Shown here: positions 1 through 6,897 of the stretch, in pieces | Numbering within the stretch: position 1 is the stretch's first letter | How the letters are laid out: the number at the start of each line of letters is the position of its first letter | Origin: Bacteroidales bacterium | Lineage (GTDB): Bacteria > Bacteroidota > Bacteroidia > Bacteroidales > UBA7960 | DNA length: 11,765 nt | Direction of reading: 5' to 3' | NCBI GenBank assembly: GCA_003557805.1 | Contig: PWNY01000420.1 | Span: forward strand, 1-11,765 | The notes under the pieces: model-generated | Databases searched by the model: none | The model's input: only the letters and a program-made list of their open reading frames with translations | What the model was told of the DNA's origin: nothing | Position numbers and translations under genes: made by a program

Positions 1-461
1 TTCAATACATTTGCTGAAATACTGGCCGTAACATGTGCGTATGTCACATCGTCAATCTGAACAACCGGTGCCAGTGTGCAGCAACCAAGGCAGGCAACCT
101 TTTCAAGGGTAAAAAGCATTTTGTCATCGGTAGACCTGCCGGGTGAAAGCTTCAACTCCCGGGTCATCGCATCATGTACCAGCATTGCCCCCTTAACGTG
201 ACATGCAGTACCGGTACAAACCTTTACCGTATGCTTACCGGCAGGCTCAAAACGAAACTGGGTATAGAAACTTGCAACACCTGTGATTTCTGCCGGTGTA
301 ATTGTGGTTATATCACAAACCCTTCTCAGCGCCTCTTGCGGCAGATAATTATATCTGTTCTGAATTGCCTGCAAGACCTGTATGACAGAGCTTTTATCCC
401 CACCTGTAATGGTGATTATCTCATCAACATCAGCCTGTATTTTACTCAAATGAACGTCCAT
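1..461 (-). CDS. nuoE: NuoE/HndA-type [2Fe-2S] subunit of an NADH-linked oxidoreductase (partial, C-terminus off the window)
   Basis: Reading leftward from ATG at 461 gives 153 open codons to the window edge. The protein has the thioredoxin-like [2Fe-2S] fold signature of the NuoE/HndA family: an N-terminal helical part with the YNYLPQEALRRV segment, GVASFYTQFR, then C82-x4-C87 (VCTGTACHVKGA) and C124-x3-C128 (ACLGCCTLAPVVQID). This is the four-cysteine pattern that holds the cluster; C127 is an extra neighbour. In known complexes this subunit sits beside the flavin subunit NuoF/HndC and passes electrons between NAD(P)H and other carriers, in complex I, formate dehydrogenases or [FeFe] hydrogenases; the sequence here cannot say which. 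It begins 16 bp after the stop of the 602-residue propeller gene, without an obvious ribosome binding site, so it is probably in the same operon. The next gene leftward is expected to be a NuoF-like flavoprotein, but lies outside the window. Family assignment is strong; partner complex is unknown. Confidence 0.9.
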   Translation of the reverse strand, partial: MDVHLSKIQADVDEIITITGGDKSSVIQVLQAIQNRYNYLPQEALRRVCDITTITPAEITGVASFYTQFRFEPAGKHTVKVCTGTACHVKGAMLVHDAMTRELKLSPGRSTDDKMLFTLEKVACLGCCTLAPVVQIDDVTYAHVTASISANVL

Positions 462-477
462 CTGCTATGTTCTAAGT

Positions 478-2286
478 TCAGTTTCCAATACAGTAAAGAT
501 TCTCCTCTCCCCTTATGTATATCCTGCCAGCGGCAAAGGCAGGTGTTGTATAAACCTGCTCACCAAGTATGTTCTTTGCTATGAGGTTTGGTTCACTGTC
601 TGTTTCAAAAATATAGGTGTTGCCACTGATATCGGTAACGAAAAGCAGGTTACCTGCAACCACAGGGGAGGAGTAGAAAATATCCTCGGTGTCGAACTCC
701 CAGTGGTGTTCACCTGTTTCTGCATCCATGCATGCAACAACTGCATAGGTAGTGGCAATGAAGAGGTACCCGTTACCATAAACCGGGCTTGATACCTCGG
801 GAAGATAGTAATTGTCCTCCCAGACCACCTCGCCTGAAACCGGGTTGACAGCAACCATAGCGGCATATTCATTAGCCGCATATACAAGTCCGCCGCCGAA
901 TGCAGGAGAAGGACCCACTTCACCTGCCATTGCACTTACTGTCCAAAGCTCCCTTCCTGTTTCAATATCATATCCTGCAACAATTGGATTGCCTTTCACA
1001 ATTAACTGGTAATTACCGTTCACACCGGCAAGGATAGGGGAGGCCCACGATATACCAGAATCTCTTGTAATATCCCAAATTATCTCCCCGGTAAGCACAT
1101 TAAGGCAAACTATCCTGCCCCGGTTTAGATCGTCGTACTGCACAAACAGTTTTTCCTCATGTGATATCAGCGACGAAGAGTGGCCATAGTGATTGTCAGG
1201 AACACCCAGGTTTTTTGCCCAAATACGGTTGCCTTCCATGTCCAGGGCAATGATGTCACCAGTTCCGAAAATTGAATAGACCGCGTTTCCGTCGGTAGTA
1301 GAAGAAGGAGCACCAAGTCCGGTATCAGGAGTGGTGCGTGGGGGAGTATCCGGGGAACCTGCAATATTGTCGGCCGTTGCCTCCCAGAGCAGATCCCCTG
1401 TATGCCTGTCAAAGCAGAATACTTTTCTTTGGTTTTCATCTGCACCTGTAATAAATAGTTTGTTATCCCATATTACCGGTGAGCTGAACGCGTGAAGGGG
1501 AACGGGCACTTTCCAGAGGATATTTTGGCCCGACTCTCCGTTCCACTCAGTCGGAAGATCGTTATGATATACAATTCCTTTACCAAACGGACCCCGTAAG
1601 GCATTGTGGTTCTCTTTTATGGTGCTTTCACCCGGAAAAGAGGGCACCTCAGGTTCCTCAGCTACTGGTTCAGGAGTGGTGTGTTCTGCAATCTCTTCTA
1701 CTACTACTACTTCTTCTTCTTCAGGTTCCTCAGTCCTGGTTTCAGCATCTGTTATTTCAATGCGTTCAACCTCGCTTTCTGGTTCTTCGGTGTCTTCAAC
1801 TGAGGCAATATACGCCTCAATAGGGTCAGTTAATGTAAAAGCTGCCAACAGGGCTAGAAATATGAGTATAGCAGTGCCGGACAAGATCCATCTGCGGGCA
1901 AGGGTCCTGGCAGTAAAGTCGTCAGGTTCTTCATCCTGCTCCGGTTTTTCGATTTTTGAGATGAGTGAGTGGTATATCCTGAGAGAGGTGACCAGGATCA
2001 CTGCCGCAAAAAGCAGCAAATAGCCCCCTGTTCTGACCTGCCACAGGCTTGTGAAATATGCTTTCCTTGCCATCAGGTCAAACTGCCTGATCTCCTCCTT
2101 TAGTTGCTCATTGCCGGGCTCCATTGAAAGCCTCTGCACAAGGGTCTCAAGCACCTCACTTTCTAAAGGATCAGCTGATTTCATCTGAATGAAATTAAGA
2201 AGCAGCAATAGGCTAATAAAAAGACAAAAAGTGCCCGCCACAACAGCGGTCCGTTTTGCGATCTTTATATTATTGTTGATATCCAT
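478..2286 (-). CDS. Three-helix membrane protein with acidic linker and periplasmic PQQ-like beta-propeller
   Basis: This 602-residue protein has three hydrophobic helices (about 13-34, 86-106 and 133-153), a Glu/Pro/Val/Thr-rich linker (about 163-216) and a C-terminal PQQ-like (BamB-type) beta-propeller from about 229 to the end. Propeller blades are seen as repeated units of the type 'D..TG...W' with a following 'SP...G..L' strand (TGDLLWE, TGEIIWD, TGRELWT, SGEVVWE, TGEHHWE). Positive residues before helix 1 and after helices 2 suggest the N-terminus is inside and the propeller is in the periplasm. The 36-85 loop (containing EPGNEQLKEEIRQFDLMARK) would be periplasmic. No CxxCH haem site and no clear dehydrogenase active-site set is visible, so PQQ binding or catalysis is not supported. 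It lies between the membrane polyferredoxin (32 bp upstream) and the NuoE-type subunit (16 bp downstream), suggesting a scaffold or docking role in the same complex. That role is inferred. Confidence 0.88.
   Translation of the reverse strand: MDINNNIKIAKRTAVVAGTFCLFISLLLLLNFIQMKSADPLESEVLETLVQRLSMEPGNEQLKEEIRQFDLMARKAYFTSLWQVRTGGYLLLFAAVILVTSLRIYHSLISKIEKPEQDEEPDDFTARTLARRWILSGTAILIFLALLAAFTLTDPIEAYIASVEDTEEPESEVERIEITDAETRTEEPEEEEVVVVEEIAEHTTPEPVAEEPEVPSFPGESTIKENHNALRGPFGKGIVYHNDLPTEWNGESGQNILWKVPVPLHAFSSPVIWDNKLFITGADENQRKVFCFDRHTGDLLWEATADNIAGSPDTPPRTTPDTGLGAPSSTTDGNAVYSIFGTGDIIALDMEGNRIWAKNLGVPDNHYGHSSSLISHEEKLFVQYDDLNRGRIVCLNVLTGEIIWDITRDSGISWASPILAGVNGNYQLIVKGNPIVAGYDIETGRELWTVSAMAGEVGPSPAFGGGLVYAANEYAAMVAVNPVSGEVVWEDNYYLPEVSSPVYGNGYLFIATTYAVVACMDAETGEHHWEFDTEDIFYSSPVVAGNLLFVTDISGNTYIFETDSEPNLIAKNILGEQVYTTPAFAAGRIYIRGEENLYCIGN
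1699..1722 (-). repeat. In-frame trinucleotide repeat (GAA)4(GTA)4 in the acidic linker
   Basis: On the plus strand the sequence is four TAC then four TTC units. Read in the gene's frame this is four GAA followed by four GTA codons, encoding Glu4-Val4 inside the linker of the 602-residue propeller protein. Use of one codon for each run suggests expansion by replication slippage. Changes by whole units would keep the frame and only alter linker length. Confidence 0.85.
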
Positions 2287-2318
2287 TGTTTGATATTTAT
2301 TCCAAAATTTATACCCTG

Positions 2319-3599
2319 CTATTTTTCAACAGGGCAATACTCCATGCATCGGCCGCAACTGTAACAGTCGCCCCTGTTTGGTTCAAAAACTGTTCTCCTC
2401 CGCACTATATACTGTGAAATAATAAACAGTCCTGCCACAAGCCCAATAAACGCACCTGCAAGCCATGTCCCTGTTCTGAATGTTGCCTGGATACTTGCAG
2501 CTGAATCAACCAGCTCTTCCATTGTGCGGTCAGATCCCAAAAAGGTCTGGACATCAAGGTTTTCAGTGTCTTGCATAACTTCGGGTTCATTAATAAGCAG
2601 ATGGGCAAGGTAAACATCCGGATGTGCTCTTGCAAGGAAAATATGTGAGGAGGAGAAAGCAAGGCCAAAGGCCAGCATAAGTAAAGGTATAACAGCTGCA
2701 TAGAGCATAAACCTGCCTGAACGTTGTTTGATTTTACTTACCAGTTTGTCAGGTGTTGGTTTTTCAATTGCCCCGAATGGACATGAATCTTCACAAAGTC
2801 TGCACTTTATACATTGAGCCGGAGTTATTGACAGATGGCGTTTTGAGAATAATGATGTTACCTTAAGCAGGGCCCCGTATGGACAGACAAACCTGCAGTA
2901 GGGTCTTCCAACAAACATACCGATCAGCAAAAATGATATACCCAGGATTACCAGGTGGAATTCGGCCCCCATCCTGAATATCCCCACAAAAGGATCATAG
3001 CGGCATATTATAAAGTCTGTACCTGTTGCAGCATAGAGGATGGCAAGCGCCAGGTAGACAAACGGGAACATACCAAGTGATTTCTGTACCCAGAGAGGTA
3101 CCTTTGCAGGTCTTATTATAACAAGGTCCTGTATTACTCCCAGAGGGCAGGCAGATGCACAGAACACCCTTCCGTATGCCAGGCTGAAAATAAGCGGCAG
3201 CATAAAAAAGGCAATTACAGTATATGATACTGCGTAGACCGGATCCGACAGTGATAAGGTCATGTTCTGAAGGGATCCTACCGAGCAGATACATCCATTT
3301 CTTATAAACCCAAAATATAGCAATGCAAAAACGGATAACCAGAGGATCCACTTCCTTGAACGTTTTTTTATTACCAGCCAGGATGTGAAGAGCAAAAAAG
3401 AAGCCAGTAAAAAAACATCAGCATATTCATTGGCAAGTGCGCGTGGCTCTGGAGTTACCACATCGGGAAGTTCATAGCCGGATTCAAACTCGGGTGCCGG
3501 AAAACGTTGCTGGGCAAGAACATCTTCCGGTAATGCAGCTGTATATATAAGCAGGATGACTGTTATGAGAGGTATTAGTTTCAAAAGTCGTAATTTCAA
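2319..3599 (-). CDS. NapH/NosR-like integral membrane polyferredoxin
   Basis: The 426-residue protein starts with a signal-like hydrophobic segment (about 5-29) and has further helices at about 61-77, 83-99, 122-142, 173-192, 214-231, 298-316 and 378-398. Two CxxxCP motifs (C147/C151 and C235/C239) mark the Fer4_5-type core of NapH, NosR and CcoG relatives. Two [4Fe-4S] ferredoxin motifs follow: C263-C266-C269-C273P and, at the extreme C-terminus, C412-C415-C418-C422P. Charge distribution puts all four motifs on the cytoplasmic side. C103-x-C105 and C199 are predicted on the opposite side. Such proteins pass electrons between the cytoplasm or quinones and periplasmic iron-sulfur or redox proteins. 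Its neighbour upstream is a Tat-exported ferredoxin, the arrangement seen in NapG/NapH. The start is a TTG: no in-frame ATG exists between the preceding stop and the hydrophobic segment. Family confidence is high; the exact partner is inferred. Confidence 0.9.
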   Translation of the reverse strand: MKLRLLKLIPLITVILLIYTAALPEDVLAQQRFPAPEFESGYELPDVVTPEPRALANEYADVFLLASFLLFTSWLVIKKRSRKWILWLSVFALLYFGFIRNGCICSVGSLQNMTLSLSDPVYAVSYTVIAFFMLPLIFSLAYGRVFCASACPLGVIQDLVIIRPAKVPLWVQKSLGMFPFVYLALAILYAATGTDFIICRYDPFVGIFRMGAEFHLVILGISFLLIGMFVGRPYCRFVCPYGALLKVTSLFSKRHLSITPAQCIKCRLCEDSCPFGAIEKPTPDKLVSKIKQRSGRFMLYAAVIPLLMLAFGLAFSSSHIFLARAHPDVYLAHLLINEPEVMQDTENLDVQTFLGSDRTMEELVDSAASIQATFRTGTWLAGAFIGLVAGLFIISQYIVRRRTVFEPNRGDCYSCGRCMEYCPVEK

Positions 3600-3650
3600 T
3601 GAAATGTTAATAATATACAGGTTTACTTGCCAGTTATCAGCTATCAGCTT

Positions 3651-4223
3651 TTATTCACCGTCAGCGGTAAAATCGCCCTTCATAAGGTAGGGTTCCGAGC
3701 CCCTGACCCTTATTATGGCATCAGAGGGGCACACCCTTGCAATAGCGCACTCATTGCAGTTAACACATATATGGTGCATTATCTGAAGGTGCAGCGAGCC
3801 GTTGCCGAAGGCCGAACAGCCTTCGGCACATTTAGCGCATCCTATGCATAGATCTTCATTTATTTTGTATTCATAATAGGGTTCCTCAATGAACTTTCTC
3901 TCTATTGCAGCTGTCGGGCAAAGCTGATTTTCAGCTGCAGTGCTGCGGTCAGAATGACCCGGAATCAGGTATCCACCGCAAAGGTCACAATATCCGCACA
4001 GTTCATAAGCATGTACACATTTAACAGCTGAGGGGTTAAGCACGCAATGAGTAGCGCATCTGCCACACCAGGAACACTTAAACGGATCTATCTGCCAGAC
4101 CCATTGGTCCTTTGTTGCACTTTTGAGTGCGAGACCACCAACGCCCCCAAGGGCAAGCACCATACCGAATCGCACACTGCTGACCAGGAATTCCCTTCTG
4201 CTTTTAGTCTTTTTTCTTTCCAT
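3651..4223 (-). CDS. Tat-exported ferredoxin with four predicted [4Fe-4S] clusters (NapG-like)
   Basis: The 190-residue protein has a twin-arginine signal at the N-terminus (SRREFLV at 8-14, then a glycine/alanine-rich hydrophobic stretch to about 34), so it should be folded with its clusters in the cytoplasm and then exported or left membrane-anchored in the periplasm. It contains 17 cysteines. Motif I is C50-C53-C56-C60, motif II is C76-C79-C82 with a distant C102-Pro, motif III is C126-C129-C132-C136, and motif IV is C153-C156-C159-C165-Pro. That is enough for four cubane clusters, with C69 left over. The layout resembles NapG/NrfC/DmsB-type electron-transfer subunits, but it is short and has a 19-residue insertion before the last cysteine of motif II. 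ATG at 4223 gives the complete Tat signal. It follows the small Tat protein by 13 bp and precedes the membrane polyferredoxin, its likely redox partner. What it reduces or oxidises is not shown. Confidence 0.9.
   Translation of the reverse strand: MERKKTKSRREFLVSSVRFGMVLALGGVGGLALKSATKDQWVWQIDPFKCSWCGRCATHCVLNPSAVKCVHAYELCGYCDLCGGYLIPGHSDRSTAAENQLCPTAAIERKFIEEPYYEYKINEDLCIGCAKCAEGCSAFGNGSLHLQIMHHICVNCNECAIARVCPSDAIIRVRGSEPYLMKGDFTADGE
3803..3828. repeat. Perfect 10-bp GC-rich inverted repeat inside the Tat ferredoxin gene
   Basis: The arms TGCCGAAGGC (3803-3812) and GCCTTCGGCA (3819-3828) are perfect inverted copies separated by six bases. They lie wholly within codons for motif III of the ferredoxin (Ala-Glu-Gly-Cys-Ser-Ala-Phe-Gly). 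No U-run follows on the minus strand, so it does not look like a terminator. It may simply be a product of codon choice, or may form an mRNA hairpin. Confidence 0.75.
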
Positions 4224-4236
4224 ATGACAGTTGATT

Positions 4237-4452
4237 TTATGAATTTAACTCCTTGCCGGCTAAAGATCTTGATTCTCTTGCCGGGTCAAGGTTACAGTCA
4301 GTGAGTTCCCTGCACTCACGGCATGGAATGTCTTCAGTACAAACAGTACCGGATGATTGCCGGGCACTTTTCAGGCTTACCGCAGCAATCACCCCAAGTG
4401 CACCGTATATTGCATACCTGCCAACAGTTGTAATAAAATCTCTTCTATGCAT
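4237..4452 (-). CDS. Very small Tat-exported four-cysteine protein
   Basis: From ATG at 4452 the product is 71 residues. It opens with a twin-arginine signal (MHRRDFIT) and a hydrophobic segment to about residue 27, leaving a mature part of only about 40 residues. That part holds four cysteines in the pattern C-x5-C-x2-C-x5-C (CTEDIPCRECRELTDC). An upstream TTG at 4461, overlapping the stop of the preceding gene, would add three residues; ATG is preferred because it places the twin arginines at the very N-terminus. The gene sits 5 bp after the NHL-propeller stop and 13 bp before the Tat ferredoxin, so translation is probably coupled. Four cysteines in a Tat substrate suggest a bound metal or iron-sulfur cluster inserted before export, though the spacing is not a classical ferredoxin motif. 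I do not recognise a named family. It could be a small accessory subunit or chaperone of the ferredoxin. Confidence 0.82.
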   Translation of the reverse strand: MHRRDFITTVGRYAIYGALGVIAAVSLKSARQSSGTVCTEDIPCRECRELTDCNLDPARESRSLAGKELNS

Positions 4453-4457
4453 ATTGA

Positions 4458-5423
4458 TCAAATTGGTTCAAATATCCTTATCATTTTCCTGTCAAAATCA
4501 AGTGCGAGAACATTTCCCTGATCATCAACAGCAACTGCAGGTGCCCTTGTGCCTCCTGCAAAAGCTTCAGGGGGTGCTATCACCGATTCGGTCTCTCCCG
4601 ATTCACTCATTACCTTTATTCTTATTATTCCTTTTTCACTTGTAACAAACCTGCCGTCATCCAGAAAGGTGAAGTGAACAGGGTTGCAGCATCCGCTAAA
4701 CCCCTCAATCCCAAAAGAGGTTCTTTGTATGTATCTCCTCAGCCTGCCGGAGGGGGTGTAGTTCTGCAATGAATGGATTCCCGGATTGGTTATCCACAGC
4801 TCGTTTTCTGGGTTTACTGCTAAGCTGAAATGACCTCCGGGTACAATAAAGCCGTGAACCTCAGACACCCCCGATTCACCCCTGAACTCATCCACCTGTT
4901 GAAGTTCACTGTTAAAAACCAGCACCATTCTGCCGGTTGCATCGGCAGCATAAATGTTGTTATTATGTATTGCTACCGATGTTATGTTGATCTCTATTTC
5001 AGGTAGGTCAGATTCTGCGAGGATTTCCAGCTCACTGTCCAGGACTGCAAGTCTGTTGCCCATTGCCACAACGATCCATCCCTGATCAGCCACTGCTATG
5101 CATGATGGCTCAGCAGGCATTGTTTTTCTTTGAAGCCTGCTCCAGTCGCTTCCAATTACCTGCAACTCATTGCCGGCTGCAAGGAAAATTTTTCCATTGT
5201 AATATGCAATAGCACGAGGGTCGCCTGTGTCTATGCTGACCTGCCTTGCTTCTTTCCATTTAATCAGCCCGGGATCAACCGACCTGAACTCTTCGATATC
5301 ATATGCAAATGGATTGGAGGGCCTTCTGCCCGGAAGGGTAGAGGTAAATTCGACAACGATCACAGCGACGACTGCTGCGGTTAAAACCAGCACGATCGTA
5401 ATAAGTTGCCATTTACGTTTCAT
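4458..5423 (-). CDS. Membrane-anchored NHL-like beta-propeller with GCCNP motif
   Basis: The 321-residue protein has a single N-terminal helix (about 7-27) that looks like an uncleaved anchor, placing the rest outside the cytoplasmic membrane. Residues from about 60 onward form repeated strands typical of NHL/SMP30-like six-bladed propellers (DPRAIAYYNGKIFLAAG, SCIAVADQGWIVVA, SVAIHNNNIYAADATGRMVLVF, FSLAVNPENELWITNPG, APAVAVDDQGNVLALD). A vicinal cysteine pair lies in GFSGCCNPVHF (C245-C246, H250), followed by DDGRFVTSEKGIIRIKV. From memory, a GCCNP...EKG segment of this kind recurs in NHL-like proteins encoded near ferredoxins; this should be checked. The gene starts 3 bp after the stop of the 478-residue propeller gene and ends 5 bp before the small Tat protein, so it is tightly embedded in the operon. 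Vicinal cysteines plus histidine could bind a metal or cluster, or form a disulfide. Enzymatic function is not evident. Confidence 0.87.
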   Translation of the reverse strand: MKRKWQLITIVLVLTAAVVAVIVVEFTSTLPGRRPSNPFAYDIEEFRSVDPGLIKWKEARQVSIDTGDPRAIAYYNGKIFLAAGNELQVIGSDWSRLQRKTMPAEPSCIAVADQGWIVVAMGNRLAVLDSELEILAESDLPEIEINITSVAIHNNNIYAADATGRMVLVFNSELQQVDEFRGESGVSEVHGFIVPGGHFSLAVNPENELWITNPGIHSLQNYTPSGRLRRYIQRTSFGIEGFSGCCNPVHFTFLDDGRFVTSEKGIIRIKVMSESGETESVIAPPEAFAGGTRAPAVAVDDQGNVLALDFDRKMIRIFEPI

Positions 5424-5426
5424 CTG

Positions 5427-6863
5427 TTATTTTTTAATATCAATACATATCATTTTCTGATCATCCCTTAAAAGCATTAAGCCGTCTGATATGGCAAGCG
5501 GGGCCCATGCATCATGCCCGTCCTCAATAAGCCTTCTGCTGTCCAGTTGCCTGTACTCCTGAATATTTTCATCAATTATGTAAAGAGTACCGTCATCATC
5601 CAGAAGGTAAAATTTTCCATCTGCAAGTATGTATGGCCCGAGACCAAACCTTGCGGTAGAACCACTTGTCCATACAAATGAGGTTATATCATCAGGGTCT
5701 ACACAGACTAATTGGTTCCTAAGCGCCCTGGCATCCTTTGGAAGCACACCGAACAGGTGGCCGTTTGAATATACCGGAGTCTGCTGTTCACTTGAAAGAC
5801 CCTCCCCCGGCCTGAATGTCTGAAGGACTTCAGCATCAATTGTTCCATTGCTTGAATGCAGCTGCAGCAACATACTTCCTGCCCCGTATCCTGCGGTGAG
5901 AAATATCCTGCCATCGGGCATGCATACAGGTGAAGCAGCAATCACACGGTGGTTCCATTCGGGAAGTTCCCACAGGATCTCTCCAGCATCGGGGCCCTCG
6001 GCCGCAACCCCGACTGCCCCCCCGATTGCACTGTATACATACATTTTTACTCCATCGTATGTGAAGGGTATTACAGAGGAGTGCGACATTTCCCAACCGT
6101 GAGTGTTTGGTGTTTCCCAGAGGATTTGACCCGAGGCTGCATCAACGCCTATCATTAGGGCGTCACCTCCCGGAGCTATTACTGCAACATCACCATCAAG
6201 CAACGGGCACTGACCGGTGTACCAAAGCGGAATTTCAGCGTTCCATTCCCTTTCCAGGTCAATACCCCATAAAAAGTCACCCGAAAGCCTGTCAACACAC
6301 ATAACATGACCCCGGGGTCCTATTGTAAGAATAAAGTCCTCGTTGACAGCCGGAACAGTACGGGACATTCCATGGTTCCTTCGAATATGTACATTATACC
6401 ATCTCCTCCAGATCTCTTCACCCGTTTCCAGCGAGAAACACCTTAGCATATCAGCACGCACCTCTTCATCATAGTCAAGTAAATAGACAAGTCCATCATA
6501 AATTGCAGGTCCTGCATGTCCCTCTCCAAGATCCACAGACCAGAGCACCTCAGTTCCCCCCTGTGAGAAATTATCTATCAGTGGTGAGCTGTTCCAGTAG
6601 ATATTATCAAAATTCTCTCCCCTGAACCTGGGCCAGTTTTCTCCATCAGTATGACCGGCGGTTGAAATTTCTTCAAAATAGGCCCCAATTGCTACTAACT
6701 CCTCTTCACCGGCACGGCTTCCTTCATATCCGTCGGCACCCGGCAGGGAAAGCTCAAGCCTGCCCCAGGGATTGTAAATTATCCACCAGCCCGTGGCAAA
6801 AACCCCCAGAATGAGAACGATCATTGGAATATGCCGGATATTTCTGAGAAAAATTTTTAACAT
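5427..6863 (-). CDS. Membrane-anchored PQQ-like (BamB-type) beta-propeller
   Basis: The 478-residue protein starts with a basic N-terminus and one hydrophobic helix (about 12-30), then a spacer of about 45 residues, and from WPRFRG (about 77-82) a PQQ-like propeller to the C-terminus. Blade signatures include LETGEEIWRRW, LSGDFLWGID, ASGQILWETP, AGEILWELP, and paired strands such as GPAIYDGLVYLLD and GPYILADGKFYLLDDDGTLYIID. It has no CxxCH motif and only scattered cysteines. PQQ-like propellers of this kind include BamB and many non-enzymatic periplasmic proteins as well as quinoprotein dehydrogenases; nothing here identifies a cofactor site. It is 34 bp downstream of the 420-residue propeller and 3 bp upstream of the NHL-like gene. 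The membrane anchor suggests it is held next to the polyferredoxin and NHL protein in the periplasm. Function is unknown. Confidence 0.88.
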   Translation of the reverse strand: MLKIFLRNIRHIPMIVLILGVFATGWWIIYNPWGRLELSLPGADGYEGSRAGEEELVAIGAYFEEISTAGHTDGENWPRFRGENFDNIYWNSSPLIDNFSQGGTEVLWSVDLGEGHAGPAIYDGLVYLLDYDEEVRADMLRCFSLETGEEIWRRWYNVHIRRNHGMSRTVPAVNEDFILTIGPRGHVMCVDRLSGDFLWGIDLEREWNAEIPLWYTGQCPLLDGDVAVIAPGGDALMIGVDAASGQILWETPNTHGWEMSHSSVIPFTYDGVKMYVYSAIGGAVGVAAEGPDAGEILWELPEWNHRVIAASPVCMPDGRIFLTAGYGAGSMLLQLHSSNGTIDAEVLQTFRPGEGLSSEQQTPVYSNGHLFGVLPKDARALRNQLVCVDPDDITSFVWTSGSTARFGLGPYILADGKFYLLDDDGTLYIIDENIQEYRQLDSRRLIEDGHDAWAPLAISDGLMLLRDDQKMICIDIKK

Positions 6864-6897
6864 TATACAAATTCAACACCCAAGATAAATGCTCTTA

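Noticed and set aside
174..584. Plus-strand open frame opposite the NuoE-type gene and the end of the 602-residue gene
   Set aside because: It lies antisense to two well-supported genes and its cysteine-rich translation resembles no family.
1604..2023. Plus-strand Ser/Thr-rich open frame
   Set aside because: It is the antisense of the acidic linker and helices of the 602-residue protein; its serine runs are the complement of the Glu/Val codon repeats.
4047..4645. Overlapping plus-strand open frames opposite the two Tat protein genes
   Set aside because: They are antisense to strong Tat-signal and ferredoxin coding sequence and show no domain features.
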